DNA of 51,120 nt, from positions 1 to 51,120 of the forward strand of contig JANXUC010000171.1 of NCBI GenBank assembly GCA_025352065.1. Direction: 5' to 3'. The position numbers were made by a program, and so were the translations under genes. This DNA is from Acidobacteriaceae bacterium. GTDB lineage: Bacteria > Acidobacteriota > Terriglobia > Terriglobales > Acidobacteriaceae. Of the stretch, positions 41,997 through 51,060 are shown in pieces (the stretch's first letter is position 1; every line of letters begins with the position of its first letter). Below the pieces are notes generated by a model, which saw only the letters and a program-made list of their open reading frames with translations, searched no databases and had not been told where the DNA came from.

Positions 41997-44147
41997 CTAT
42001 GCGGTGCGGCCCACGCGGTCTCGAACGCGGCGTGACTGCGGAACTGGGATCGCGTCCAGAGAGAGCTTGCCTTCCGCCAATCCCATGAAGAACTCTTGTG
42101 CATTAAACCCAGATGGCTTCTGGCGCGAACTGCCCTGCTTCTTCAGCCGGCGTGTATGAACATAGCTTCCATCGCGTTGCAGCAGGCGAGCCTTGCGATT
42201 GTCTTGCAGGTACGCCTCCAGTATCTCATGGCGTATGCGCTCTCGCAGCAGCACATCGCGAACCGGCACCAGCACTTCCACGCGGTCGTAGAGATTGCGC
42301 GGCATCCAATCGGCACTGCCAATCCAGGCTTCCTCTTCGCCACCATTTTCAAAATAGAGAATACGGCTGTGCTCCAGAAAGCGTCCTACGATACTACGAA
42401 CGTGGATGCGATTGCTGACCCCGCGAATACCGGGACGGAGGGAACAGATGCCGCGCACAATCAAATCGATTTCGACTCCAGCCTGGGCTGCGCGGTAAAG
42501 CGCAACGACCATGTTCTTATCCAAGAGAGCGTTCATCTTGGCAATAATGCGGGCGGGGCGGCCCGCCAGAGCGTGCTCGGTTTCGCGAGCGATCAGCGCC
42601 AAACATTGGTCGGCTAAATGCAGCGGAGCGACCATAAGGGATCCGTAGTCTGCGTGCTCAGCGTAAGCCGTCAGGAAGCTGAATACATTTGCAACCGAAT
42701 TGGTGATTTCAGTATCCGAAGTAAAAAGACTCAGGTCGGTATACAGGCGAGCGGTGGAAGCGTTGTAGTTCCCCGTTCCGATATGGCAATAGCGACGCAT
42801 CATTCCGTCGGGATCGCGGCGGACTAGCAAACAGAGCTTGCAGTGCGTCTTGAGCCCGACAAGACCATGGAATACCTGCACCCCGGCATCTTCCAAATCG
42901 CGTGCCCAACGAATATTGGAAGCTTCATCAAAACGAGCCTTAAGCTCGACAACCGCCGTAACTTCTTTGTTCTCCGCCGCTGCGATCAGGGAGGCAACGA
43001 TCTGCGAGTTCTCCCCAGTGCGGTACAGCGTCTGCTTGATCGAGAGCACGTTGGGGTCGAGCGCCGCAGACTTCACAAACGAAACAACGGAGTCGTAGGA
43101 ATCGTAAGGATGGTGCAGCAAAATGTCATGCTGCCGCAGCTCTTCGAAGAAATCCTGCGACTTGCCAGTGAGGCGCATCTCGCGCGGAGTGAAGGATTGG
43201 AACTTCAAATCCGGGCGATCCGTCTGCTCGAAGATATTGAACAGGCGCGAGAGATTCACTGGGCCGTCGACGGAAAAAACCTGCCACGGATCGAGCTCGA
43301 AGTTGGTACGCAGTCGTTCGATGATTTCCTTATTCGCGGCAGCATCGATCTCGAGCCGCACTGCATCCCCTTTGCGGCGGTTATGCAGTTCGGCGCGCAC
43401 CGATTCCAGCAAATTGCGGGATTCCTCTTCCTGCAAGTACAGGTTGCTGTTCCGTGTAACCCGGAACGCCGCCGACGAAACAATTTCGTAGCCCTTGTAC
43501 ATGCGGGCGGCATGGTGTGCGACCAAGTCGGCAAGAGAGACAAAGTCGGCGGTGTTTTGCGAAGGCAGCCGCACTAGTCGCGGCAGAGCTCGGGGAACGG
43601 TCACGACTCCCATGTAGGTCATGGAGGAACGGCGACGACGACGCAGCAACAAAGCCATACACAATGCTTTATTGATTACCCTTGGGAAGGGGTGGGCAGG
43701 ATCGACCGTTACAGGCGTAAGAAGAGGGTCGAGTTCTTTTTCGCAATACTCTTCGACGAACGCCAGGGCTTCGCTGTCGAGTTCATCGACCGTAAGGACG
43801 CGGATTCCGTTTTCCGTCAGTGCTGGCAGCAGTTCGTTGTTCCAGCAACGATACTGCTCATCCACGAATTTGTGGGCCATTTTAGAAATTACCGCACGCT
43901 CTTCCGCTAGCGTCAGACCGTCCGGGCCGCCTTGCGTGTAGCCATCTTCAATCTGCTGCACCAAGCCGCCCACGCGGACTTCAAAAAATTCATCCAGATT
44001 GCTTGCAGTGATCGCGAGAAACTTCACGCGCTCGAGCAGCGGATTGCTTTCGTCTTCCGCTTCCTGCAGGACGCGGCGGTTAAACTCCAGCCACGAAGCT
44101 TCTCGATTGGTAAAGTATGACGGTTTGTCGAGGGCGATCGGGGGCAT
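41997..44147 (-). CDS. ppk: Polyphosphate kinase 1
   Basis: A 716-aa Ppk1 making polyphosphate from ATP. The N-terminal region (YFTNREASWLEFNRRVLQEAED) and the two phospholipase-D-like catalytic halves are complete. The autophosphorylated histidine lies in YCHIGTGNYNASTARLYTDL, and the C-terminal part has RPARIIAKMNALLDK and ENGGEEEAWIGSADWMPRNL. Length is normal for the family. It follows the small secreted protein by 17 bp and precedes sixA; a three-gene operon is likely. With ppx and pst in the neighbourhood it stores and releases phosphate. Confidence 0.97.
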   Translation of the reverse strand: MPPIALDKPSYFTNREASWLEFNRRVLQEAEDESNPLLERVKFLAITASNLDEFFEVRVGGLVQQIEDGYTQGGPDGLTLAEERAVISKMAHKFVDEQYRCWNNELLPALTENGIRVLTVDELDSEALAFVEEYCEKELDPLLTPVTVDPAHPFPRVINKALCMALLLRRRRRSSMTYMGVVTVPRALPRLVRLPSQNTADFVSLADLVAHHAARMYKGYEIVSSAAFRVTRNSNLYLQEEESRNLLESVRAELHNRRKGDAVRLEIDAAANKEIIERLRTNFELDPWQVFSVDGPVNLSRLFNIFEQTDRPDLKFQSFTPREMRLTGKSQDFFEELRQHDILLHHPYDSYDSVVSFVKSAALDPNVLSIKQTLYRTGENSQIVASLIAAAENKEVTAVVELKARFDEASNIRWARDLEDAGVQVFHGLVGLKTHCKLCLLVRRDPDGMMRRYCHIGTGNYNASTARLYTDLSLFTSDTEITNSVANVFSFLTAYAEHADYGSLMVAPLHLADQCLALIARETEHALAGRPARIIAKMNALLDKNMVVALYRAAQAGVEIDLIVRGICSLRPGIRGVSNRIHVRSIVGRFLEHSRILYFENGGEEEAWIGSADWMPRNLYDRVEVLVPVRDVLLRERIRHEILEAYLQDNRKARLLQRDGSYVHTRRLKKQGSSRQKPSGFNAQEFFMGLAEGKLSLDAIPVPQSRRVRDRVGRTA

Positions 44148-44164
44148 GGGTCGGGAGGTAGGGG

Positions 44165-44566
44165 TCAGAGTTTTTTGCGGGCTTCTGAGTCCGGAGCGGA
44201 ACGCGTCTTCTTCTGGATGGACCAGCGAATCTCAGTCGGACTATCCAGGCATTGCACAAAGAGGTTGTGCTTGCTTTCCAATCGAACCTTGACCGCTTGT
44301 CCGGGCATGCACCCGTCGGGCAACACTTCCTGCGCGGAATGCGGCTCGTAATCTACGGTGTATACAAGGCCTCCCGAATCGACTTCCATTTCCAAATACG
44401 GATCTTCGGTTGTGACCGGAGTATTGACGATGTAGTACTGAACCCGAGAACGCGTCTTGTGCTCGACGGTGAGAACCACGCCGGGCTGGACACCCTTCTT
44501 CTCAACAGCGCCGACTGTCGAAGCCAGCAGCACAAGGGTAGTGAAAGTAATGACCCAGCCGCGCAC
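44165..44566 (-). CDS. Small secreted hypothetical protein
   Basis: A 133-aa protein starting at GTG with a signal peptide (residues 1-20, WVITFTTLVLLASTVGAV). The mature part is beta-rich and contains one Cys pair (GCMPG and VQCLDSP). The pattern VLTVEHKTRSRVQYYIVNTP and YEVE-like segments do not match a family I recognise. It is directly upstream of ppk and probably co-transcribed. Function unknown. Confidence 0.65.
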   Translation of the reverse strand: MRGWVITFTTLVLLASTVGAVEKKGVQPGVVLTVEHKTRSRVQYYIVNTPVTTEDPYLEMEVDSGGLVYTVDYEPHSAQEVLPDGCMPGQAVKVRLESKHNLFVQCLDSPTEIRWSIQKKTRSAPDSEARKKL

Positions 44567-44635
44567 GCAAAAGTCCCCGTTCTTAACGTATGTTGCTACA
44601 AAGCTCAGTATAGATCAGAGGTAGATCGTGTGGCA

Positions 44636-44653
44636 GCGGAGCTTGCTCCGCTG
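44636..44653. repeat. Palindrome AGCGGAGC-TT-GCTCCGCT
   Basis: A perfect 8-bp inverted repeat with a 2-nt loop, of the same design as the other intergenic hairpins but a different sequence. It lies between the porin terminator and the small secreted gene. Confidence 0.5.
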
Positions 44654-44698
44654 GCTCTTGAACTGGGTTGATAAGGCAGATTTCCTGCAAACAGAATG

Positions 44699-44725
44699 GG
44701 GCGCCAGTCGTTTCGACTGACGCCC
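44699..44725 (-). terminator. Terminator after the porin gene
   Basis: GGGCGTCAGTCG and CGACTGGCGCCC form an 11-of-12-bp stem with a 3-nt loop, about 24 bp after the porin stop on the minus strand. The T-rich tail is weak (CATTCTGTTT). Confidence 0.6.
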
Positions 44726-44748
44726 GTAACCCTCTGTATTTCCATCAC

Positions 44749-46506
44749 TTAGAACGTATAAATGATGTCGAACTGCAAGCGGTTCAGGCTGTGACCCAAG
44801 TCGCCCGCCTTTTCAAGACCTGGAACCAAAACTGCATTTTCCAGCGCAGTGTTCAACGTACGACCACGCCAGAACGTAAACGATGCCACTGTATTCGGGT
44901 TTAGCCTGTACAGCGCGTAGAAGCGGTGCTGCAGGATGTTGGTTGGAGCGCGCTGATCGCTTTCCACGAAGGAAGCGATAGCCGAATCCTGCTCTTGTCG
45001 CAGATACGCGTAGCCGACTTGGAAATCGCCCTTGTTCTTGATCTGACCGAGGCTGATGTCTAAACCATAGGCTTTCGATTGCTTGCCTAAATTGGTCAGT
45101 TGGACCAGCTGACCGGTAAGTGGATCCAGTGTTCCGGAAAACGGATGCGCCACCGCGTCCAAGTTGTTTTCGTATTCCGCTACCACGTTCAGCGGCAAGC
45201 GCTTGAAGGGAGTCTTGAACGTATTGTTGAGGATGAAATCGGTGTAGAAGAAACCACCCTGGAAGTGCTTGCCATCCAGCGTCAGGGAGTTGGTCATGCC
45301 ATTCGGCGCAAAGACGCAGTTCGGAGTTGCTGGCACGGGCTTGACGACCAGCGTAATCGGGTTCGTCACAGTCGACAAGGTAATAGGGGGATTCTGGCAA
45401 CCCGGTCCTTCGCCAGGAACGTTGATGGTGAAGATCGTGGGTATGGCTGTGCCCGGCTGCGTAAGGCTCGGAATCTGAGCGACGAAGGTGGCAGTGGTCG
45501 ACTGCACCGCAAATGCGCTGGACTGCAAAATCGCATCTGGCCTATTCCATTTCGTAGCCGAGAACGAAGCAACCGCCGTCCACCAGTCTCCAAAAGGCTG
45601 GAGCTTAGCGTTGGCATGAACGCCTGTAGCAAAGGAATCGCCAGCTTTGCTCGCTTCGTTGAAAATCAACCCGTAACCGCCCACCGTGAAGTTCTTGACC
45701 ACCGGCCCGTGCAGGTCGTACGACAGCTTGGCACTGAAACCGTCCGGGTTGATATCGGGATCGAACGTGACTCCCGTGCGCAGCCAGGTATACGCGAACT
45801 TACCGCCGGTGAGTTGCAGAGCCTTATAGCGCTGTGGATTATAGGTTACGTAGGCCCTGTCCAATGCAATCGTCTTGCGAACGAAATTATTGGTCAGAGT
45901 TTCATTGGTTGTGGTCGGGTCACCGAGAGTACCCGTTGCCAGCGCCCATCCACCGGTGAAATCTCCAGCCTTACCTTCCATCCCGAAACGGACGCGCACA
46001 CGCGCACGGTTGCGGTCAAGAACTCCCTGCTGGTTGAAGGACTCACCGCGAACACGAACGTCGCCGTAAAACTTGAAGCGATTGAGCACGGTCTCAAAGC
46101 CGGCCATACGCTTTTGGTCGTCGATCGTTGTGAGAGCGCTGCTGGTCAGCGTCGTTTGCAGGTCGGAGAGCGAACCGGACAGCTTGTCGACCGACTGCTG
46201 CTGCTGGGCATCCGTAGCTTCCAGAGCGGCTGCCTTCGTCTTCGCTTCGTCGGCTTCAGCTTGCGCAGCTTGCAGCTTCTGCTGCGTGTCCTGCCAGGCT
46301 TGATCGCGTTTCTGAAGCTCCTGCTTCAGGGTTTCAATCTGCTGTTGCTGGATGGCAACGGAGTCCTTCAGACTCTGCACATCCTGCTGCGTGACTGGTG
46401 GTTCAACCGGCTTGGCTATTTTGCGGCGTTTCTTGGTCGGAGCGGTCTGTGCGGCCAAGCTCCCGGCCAACACGAGGACCACGCCCCATCGAATTACGGT
46501 ATTCAT
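44749..46506 (-). CDS. Outer-membrane porin with coiled-coil N-terminus
   Basis: A 585-aa outer-membrane beta-barrel protein of the putative-porin type. A signal peptide (VIRWGVVLVLAGSLAAQ) is followed by a coiled-coil rich in Gln (residues about 40-135, QQQQIETLKQELQKRDQAWQD), probably a periplasmic or trimerising segment. The barrel begins near residue 145 (FKFYGDVRVRGESFNQQG) and ends in an aromatic residue (LQFDIIYTF), the barrel assembly signal. AGGAGAT lies five bases before the ATG. It is 126 bp downstream of pstS on the same strand, under the pstS Pho box, so it is probably a phosphate-starvation porin; specificity is inferred from context only. Confidence 0.85.
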   Translation of the reverse strand: MNTVIRWGVVLVLAGSLAAQTAPTKKRRKIAKPVEPPVTQQDVQSLKDSVAIQQQQIETLKQELQKRDQAWQDTQQKLQAAQAEADEAKTKAAALEATDAQQQQSVDKLSGSLSDLQTTLTSSALTTIDDQKRMAGFETVLNRFKFYGDVRVRGESFNQQGVLDRNRARVRVRFGMEGKAGDFTGGWALATGTLGDPTTTNETLTNNFVRKTIALDRAYVTYNPQRYKALQLTGGKFAYTWLRTGVTFDPDINPDGFSAKLSYDLHGPVVKNFTVGGYGLIFNEASKAGDSFATGVHANAKLQPFGDWWTAVASFSATKWNRPDAILQSSAFAVQSTTATFVAQIPSLTQPGTAIPTIFTINVPGEGPGCQNPPITLSTVTNPITLVVKPVPATPNCVFAPNGMTNSLTLDGKHFQGGFFYTDFILNNTFKTPFKRLPLNVVAEYENNLDAVAHPFSGTLDPLTGQLVQLTNLGKQSKAYGLDISLGQIKNKGDFQVGYAYLRQEQDSAIASFVESDQRAPTNILQHRFYALYRLNPNTVASFTFWRGRTLNTALENAVLVPGLEKAGDLGHSLNRLQFDIIYTF

Positions 46507-46632
46507 TGCATCTCCTTGGCACCATCTGAGAGTGCCCGTGAATCAAAATTACGAACGAGCTAAATTCTACCATTCCGATAGGATTTGTTCTACTCCGCTT
46601 CCGTTACGGACGGACTTACTGCCGGAGGCAGC

Positions 46633-47637
46633 TTATTTCACTTGCTTAATGGCCCCCTTAACCTTTTCCGCAACGCTCGAAGGCAATGGCGCGTAGCTCA
46701 GGTCTGCCACCATCTTCTGACCGTCGTTCACCATCCAACTCAGGAAATCCGCGAGAATCTTGCCCTTCTTCTCATCCTTCGACTTTTCCGGAATCAACAA
46801 CCAGGTAAAGCTGGAAATCGGGTACGCCTCTATCCCAGGAGGATTGGTGATAGAAACACGAAAGTCATTCGGCATGGTCTTGACCGAGGCAGCTGCGGCC
46901 GTCGAGCTGGCCAAGTCTGCCTTGATGAACGCTCCAGAAGAATTCTTGACGCTACCGTAGTCAATCTTGTTCTGCACAGCGTAAATCAGCTCAACATATC
47001 CAATCGCTCCCGGCAGTTGGCGAATCGAACCAGCCACACCTTCGTTCCCTTTGCCGCCGAGACCGACAGGCCACTTCGGCGAAGTGCCTTTGCCTGGGCC
47101 GTTCTTCCAGTCTTCGCTGACCTTTGAAAGATAGTCGGTAAAGATGTAGGTTGTTCCGCTGCCATCCGAGCGGTGGATGACGATGATCGCCTGACTTGGA
47201 AATTTAATATCCTTATTGGCTTTGGCGATGATCGGGTCGTTCCAATTCGAGATCTTGCCCAGGAAGATTCCAGCCAGCATCTCCGGAGTAAACTTCACTT
47301 CGCCGGTCACTCCAGGAATGTTGTAGGCCGGAACTACGGAGCCAAGTACGGTTGGGAAATGCAAAATCTTGGTCTTGGCGGAACTCATCTGCTCGTCGGA
47401 CATCGGGCCGTCGGTTGCGCCGAAATCCACTACGCCTTCGGAAACCTGGCGAATGCCGCCGCCGCTGCCGATCGACTGATAGTTGATCTGCACGTCGGAG
47501 TGTACCTTGCTGTATTCGCTAAACCACTTTTGATAAATCGGGTTAGGGAAAGTGGCGCCGGCACCGGTCAGCTTGGTCTGGCTGAAGGCTGGGGCGGTTG
47601 CAACAAGAAGGCTAAGAATTAGCGCGATTTTACGCAT
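46633..47637 (-). CDS. pstS: Phosphate-binding protein PstS
   Basis: A 334-aa periplasmic phosphate-binding protein. Signal peptide (KIALILSLLVATAPAFSQ), then the family start LTGAGATFPNPIYQKWFSEY and the phosphate-binding segments SIGSGGGIRQ, DFGATDGPMS and HRSDGSGTTYIFTDYLS. The ATG at 47637 is preferred over the GTG at 47640; AGGAG lies about 10 bases upstream. Three 11-bp-spaced Pho-box units precede it. It is separated from pstCAB by 7 kb, an unusual break of the common pstSCAB order. The porin lies downstream. Confidence 0.96.
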   Translation of the reverse strand: MRKIALILSLLVATAPAFSQTKLTGAGATFPNPIYQKWFSEYSKVHSDVQINYQSIGSGGGIRQVSEGVVDFGATDGPMSDEQMSSAKTKILHFPTVLGSVVPAYNIPGVTGEVKFTPEMLAGIFLGKISNWNDPIIAKANKDIKFPSQAIIVIHRSDGSGTTYIFTDYLSKVSEDWKNGPGKGTSPKWPVGLGGKGNEGVAGSIRQLPGAIGYVELIYAVQNKIDYGSVKNSSGAFIKADLASSTAAAASVKTMPNDFRVSITNPPGIEAYPISSFTWLLIPEKSKDEKKGKILADFLSWMVNDGQKMVADLSYAPLPSSVAEKVKGAIKQVK

Positions 47638-47698
47638 CACTCGCGTGGCTCCTGGGATTCGAATTTCTAGAGGACGACTATGAGCTTAGTAGCGGAAT

Positions 47699-47727
47699 GT
47701 TACAGATACGTTACAGAATGGTTACGA
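47699..47727 (-). promoter_or_regulatory. Pho box upstream of pstS, three 11-bp repeats
   Basis: On the minus strand CGTAAC, CTGTAAC and CTGTAAC begin exactly 11 bp apart (plus-strand GTTAC at 47699, 47710 and 47721). CTGTAACGTATCTGTAACA fits the PhoB-type consensus of tandem CTGTCAT-like units. It lies about 60 bp upstream of the pstS start, where an activator overlapping -35 would bind. Confidence 0.75.
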
Positions 47728-47769
47728 AGAAGTGAATTCAGAACGGATTGTGTTTGGGAGCAACAACTT

Positions 47770-48624
47770 TCACGGTCCAGTTTGCAAACGCTGCATTTCG
47801 CGGACGAACAGACCGTTTTCCGGAAACTCATTGTGTAATCCAGAAAGCAACTGCCGTGCTTGAGCTCTGTCCTTGTCGCGCACAGCTGCAATCGCAAGCA
47901 AAATGCGCGCAAACGGCGCCAGGTAGCGGCCATGTTCCGCCGTCAACCTGAGGTCGGCAAGCCCCTCCCCCTTATTCCCTTCCACTCCGCCCAATCGCAG
48001 AAACCAGCGAAATGGAGCGTAGAGGCTTCCGATAATGTAGCGGCTCATGCCGCGAGCAAGGTACGCGTCGTAAGCCTTGGGGTCGATCGCGAGAAGCTGC
48101 TGCGCCCAGGTGGTTGCGTCGCGCGTATAACCGAGCGCTGCAAAATTCCGCTTTTCGATTAGTTGCGCGTAGTCGGCGTGAAGACCGTTTGCCAAGACCA
48201 TAGCTAGCAGCGCGTCGTGGTCCTTGGCATCTTTCGCCAGACGCCCTTTGGCCAATGTCTCTGCGCGTCCAAGTGCCGCCAAGAAGCGGTCTCTTACCTC
48301 TGGATCCGGCGCAAATTTTCTTCCCTTCAGAAAAGCCTTGTCGTCCTCATAGAACTGCGATTCAAGGATGCCGAGCCGATCAAATTCGGAGAAAAGCAAC
48401 CCCGCGCCGTCGCTTACCGGCCCCATAGGCTCGTTGGGATTCTGCTGCTGCCATTCCTTAAATTCGTGTTCCGCGTCGGCGAACTTGAGGTTGTACAGGA
48501 GGAGAAAGCCGTGATCAAGCGTTGGCTGAGTGAGGGCTAACCGCTCAGGTGTCGGCGCAGCAAAAGCTGCTATCGAGACAAGTAGAAGAACCGTCGAAAA
48601 AGACGCTCGGGAGTGAGGATGCAT
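47770..48624 (-). CDS. Secreted TPR-like hypothetical protein
   Basis: A 284-aa protein with a signal peptide (FSTVLLLVSIAAFAAP) and a helical, TPR-like body (LLYNLKFADAEHEFKEWQQQNP, GRAETLAKGRLAKDAKDHDALLAMV). The ATG at 48624 is chosen because the signal peptide starts there; a GTG at 48675 would add 17 residues. No enzyme motif is visible. It reads away from the pstS promoter region and its 3' end lies 43 bp before the Pho box. Confidence 0.7.
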   Translation of the reverse strand: MHPHSRASFSTVLLLVSIAAFAAPTPERLALTQPTLDHGFLLLYNLKFADAEHEFKEWQQQNPNEPMGPVSDGAGLLFSEFDRLGILESQFYEDDKAFLKGRKFAPDPEVRDRFLAALGRAETLAKGRLAKDAKDHDALLAMVLANGLHADYAQLIEKRNFAALGYTRDATTWAQQLLAIDPKAYDAYLARGMSRYIIGSLYAPFRWFLRLGGVEGNKGEGLADLRLTAEHGRYLAPFARILLAIAAVRDKDRAQARQLLSGLHNEFPENGLFVREMQRLQTGP

Positions 48625-48705
48625 AAATCTGTTGTATTGGATGCCAGCCAACACTTTCCACAAAAAATAGTTCACAGATGTTCTCTACTAAGGGGTCTGC
48701 CCACC

Positions 48706-50040
48706 TTAAAGACTCAGGATACAAGAAACGCCTCTCGGAACCGTTGCGAGACTTCGTCCCGCACTATGCCTCTCCGTTGGGAGAACCAGTAACAACGCCA
48801 ACGTGACCAAGGGAAGCTGGAGGATTCCGAACGACGGGAGTTGCAAGGTGTGCTGGACAAATACATCGGCGTGAAAGACAAATTTCAAAATGATCAATGC
48901 GGCACATGTGACCCACGGCCATAGAGCCAAGACCACAACTAAACCCGATAAATAGCGCAGAAGCCCTTTTGCTTGGCGGAGTACGCTACGTTCTTCGACC
49001 ACCAGAAGAAATCCCGGCACCAGCAGTACCTGATTGTAGGTACCGAGGTTCGGGCTGTTACAGATAGCGGCCACCAGAGATAAGCAAATCGCACGACGCG
49101 AAGCCACCGATGCTAGCGGCTGTTCGCGCGACGTCCAAGCCGCCCACACGACGGCTACTGAGATCAGCATTCTGCCGAGCCATGCCCAGCGTGAGGTCAA
49201 GAACAAATCTAGAAATGCAGTGTTTGCCAAGTAGCCTTGATATGCACGGAGCGCCTCATAAAATTGAGGCAGCCATCCAGGCAGTAAAAGCTCTGAGGCC
49301 GCCAAGAGAACGCCCATCGTGGAAGTAAACCCCCAAAACCAGCGCTGCCGCTCCTTCCAGTTCCAGGAAACCCAGATCAACATCAAAAGAACGGCATAAA
49401 TCACCGTTTGTGGCTTGATCGTTGCAATCGCCATCAACGCGCCCGAAGAAAAAAACCATCCGCGACTGCGGGCAAAAAAAGAGGCTGCCAGAAAAAGTAA
49501 AACAAGCAATACGGGCTGCTGCAGAGAAACAGCTTGAATGAAGGGATAGGTCGCAAGCAGCAATAAGATTGCAGTCAGCGAATTGGCGAAGGCGAAGCGA
49601 ACTTTGAGTACTTGCTCCCACAAAAGAACACTCGCAAGACCAAAAAAGCCCAAACACCAGAATGCCGCTACTTGCACTTCCAGAAAATTCATTCGGACGA
49701 ATGGCGCCAACAGAAAAACCACGTACAGAGGGTAAGCAAAGCGAGCTTGATCCTTGGGATCGTTCGGACGGGCTGGATCCAGTTCCCGTCCATAGTAGCC
49801 CCGCTGAATTTCGAGAGTCACGTCATGGCTGTATGGATTGCGCCCGCGCAACAGAAGCTCACGAGCGCCAAGCCAGCGAGGATAGAGGTCGGAGAGAAGA
49901 CCGCGGGGCCGTCCAACTTGCGCTGCATCCATCACTTGGTACGGAATGAGAATCTTTTTCACGTAGAACCACATGCTCGCTGAAGCGAGTGCAGCCAATG
50001 CGACAGCTAGATACCGTTTTTTCGGAGAAGCTGAGAACAT
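48706..50040 (-). CDS. GT87-type membrane glycosyltransferase
   Basis: A 444-aa polytopic membrane protein of the DUF2029/glycosyltransferase-87 type, with about ten hydrophobic segments. The first extracytoplasmic loop has GLLSDLYPRWLGARELLLRGRNPYS, the family's acidic loop with the putative catalytic Asp. GT87 enzymes move sugars (often mannose) from a polyprenyl carrier outside the membrane. Divergent from the membrane protein at 50116. The C-terminal 25 residues are polar. Confidence 0.82.
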   Translation of the reverse strand: MFSASPKKRYLAVALAALASASMWFYVKKILIPYQVMDAAQVGRPRGLLSDLYPRWLGARELLLRGRNPYSHDVTLEIQRGYYGRELDPARPNDPKDQARFAYPLYVVFLLAPFVRMNFLEVQVAAFWCLGFFGLASVLLWEQVLKVRFAFANSLTAILLLLATYPFIQAVSLQQPVLLVLLFLAASFFARSRGWFFSSGALMAIATIKPQTVIYAVLLMLIWVSWNWKERQRWFWGFTSTMGVLLAASELLLPGWLPQFYEALRAYQGYLANTAFLDLFLTSRWAWLGRMLISVAVVWAAWTSREQPLASVASRRAICLSLVAAICNSPNLGTYNQVLLVPGFLLVVEERSVLRQAKGLLRYLSGLVVVLALWPWVTCAALIILKFVFHADVFVQHTLQLPSFGILQLPLVTLALLLVLPTERHSAGRSLATVPRGVSCILSL

Positions 50041-50115
50041 TCGTCAAAGCCCGTGCGGAAGATGGTACAACTTATCGTCGTGAAGCGGAGCGCGAAGGAG
50101 AACATAATAAGGACG

Positions 50116-51060
50116 ATGAAGCACCGCCTGGCCACCTCGATTGCCATAGGCGCGTTGAGCGCCTTATGGTGTTGGGCGATTCTCTCTCGCAACCATCAAG
50201 GAGCCGCCGACTTCCAATGGGCCATCCGCTTGGCGCAACATCTTCTGACGGGACAAGCCCCCTACGACACGCCTTTGGAGCAGTACCCGCCCGCCGCTGC
50301 GCTGCTTGGATTACCCTTCGTCACACTGCCGGGAGAAATTGCAGGCGCGCTGTTCTTCGGAATCAGCTCCGGGCTACTAGCATTTGGTTTGACGCGTACG
50401 GGATACACACGCCTGCTCATTTTTTTCGCCTACCCCTATTGGGCGGCAATGATTACTGTGCAATGGTCCCCGTTGGTCGCTGCAAGTGCATTTTTCTGGT
50501 GGCTTGCGCCAGTGGCGCTCATGAAGCCAAATATTTCTCTACCCGTGTTGTTGTCCAACCTGTCGCGCCGCGCCGTGATGGCTTGCGGAATTGTTTTGGC
50601 ATTAAGTCTGGCGCTCACGCTGCGCTGGTATGAGGAGTGGCCTCGGCAGCTTGGCAACTACGACCATTTCTTTCCGCTAGCAGTGTTCCCGGGCATCCTG
50701 ATTTTGCTGGCGCTGTTCAAACTTCGAGACGGGCTCCACAACAAAGACGCCCTACTGCTCATACTGGCTTCCTTAGTTCCACAGCGATGGTTCTACGATG
50801 CCTTCATTCTTTGGCTGATTCCAAAATCCCGTCGTGAGATCATCTTCACGGTCGCAGCCAGTTGGCCCGTCGCGCTTTTGCGTTGGTACGGTGCGCCAAA
50901 CATGACGCAAGTGGGACGCTGGTCGGTGTTCGGGTTCTATCTTCCTATGCTGGCAGTGATCCTCTTGCGCGACGAAGCAATTCGGGCGCGATTGCCCTGG
51001 CGCGGGAAGAACAGCAATCTCATGCAGGACGCAGTGCCGCCTGCGCTGTCCATATCTTGA
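50116..51060 (+). CDS. Polytopic membrane protein, GT-C-like
   Basis: A 314-aa protein with about eight membrane segments. An early loop, DFQWAIRLAQHLLTGQAPYDTP, resembles the acidic loop of GT87 proteins (D..W..AR..L.G.NPY), so it may be a related glycosyltransferase. The ATG at 50116 has AAGGA three to four bases upstream; the frame is open from a GTG at 50053, which would overlap the divergent promoter. Divergent from the GT87 gene and converging on the fragment at 51020. Confidence 0.75.
   Translation: MKHRLATSIAIGALSALWCWAILSRNHQGAADFQWAIRLAQHLLTGQAPYDTPLEQYPPAAALLGLPFVTLPGEIAGALFFGISSGLLAFGLTRTGYTRLLIFFAYPYWAAMITVQWSPLVAASAFFWWLAPVALMKPNISLPVLLSNLSRRAVMACGIVLALSLALTLRWYEEWPRQLGNYDHFFPLAVFPGILILLALFKLRDGLHNKDALLLILASLVPQRWFYDAFILWLIPKSRREIIFTVAASWPVALLRWYGAPNMTQVGRWSVFGFYLPMLAVILLRDEAIRARLPWRGKNSNLMQDAVPPALSIS

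Noticed and set aside
45100-46563. 487-codon open frame on the plus strand opposite the porin
   Set aside because: Long only because the porin coding strand avoids certain codons; residues look random and the minus frame has signal peptide, coiled coil and barrel end.
46507-46632. Pho box in front of the porin, the ppk operon (44567-44748) and the phosphoesterase (36324-36399)
   Set aside because: No pair of CTGTAAC-like units at 11-bp spacing was found; these genes may depend on upstream promoters.
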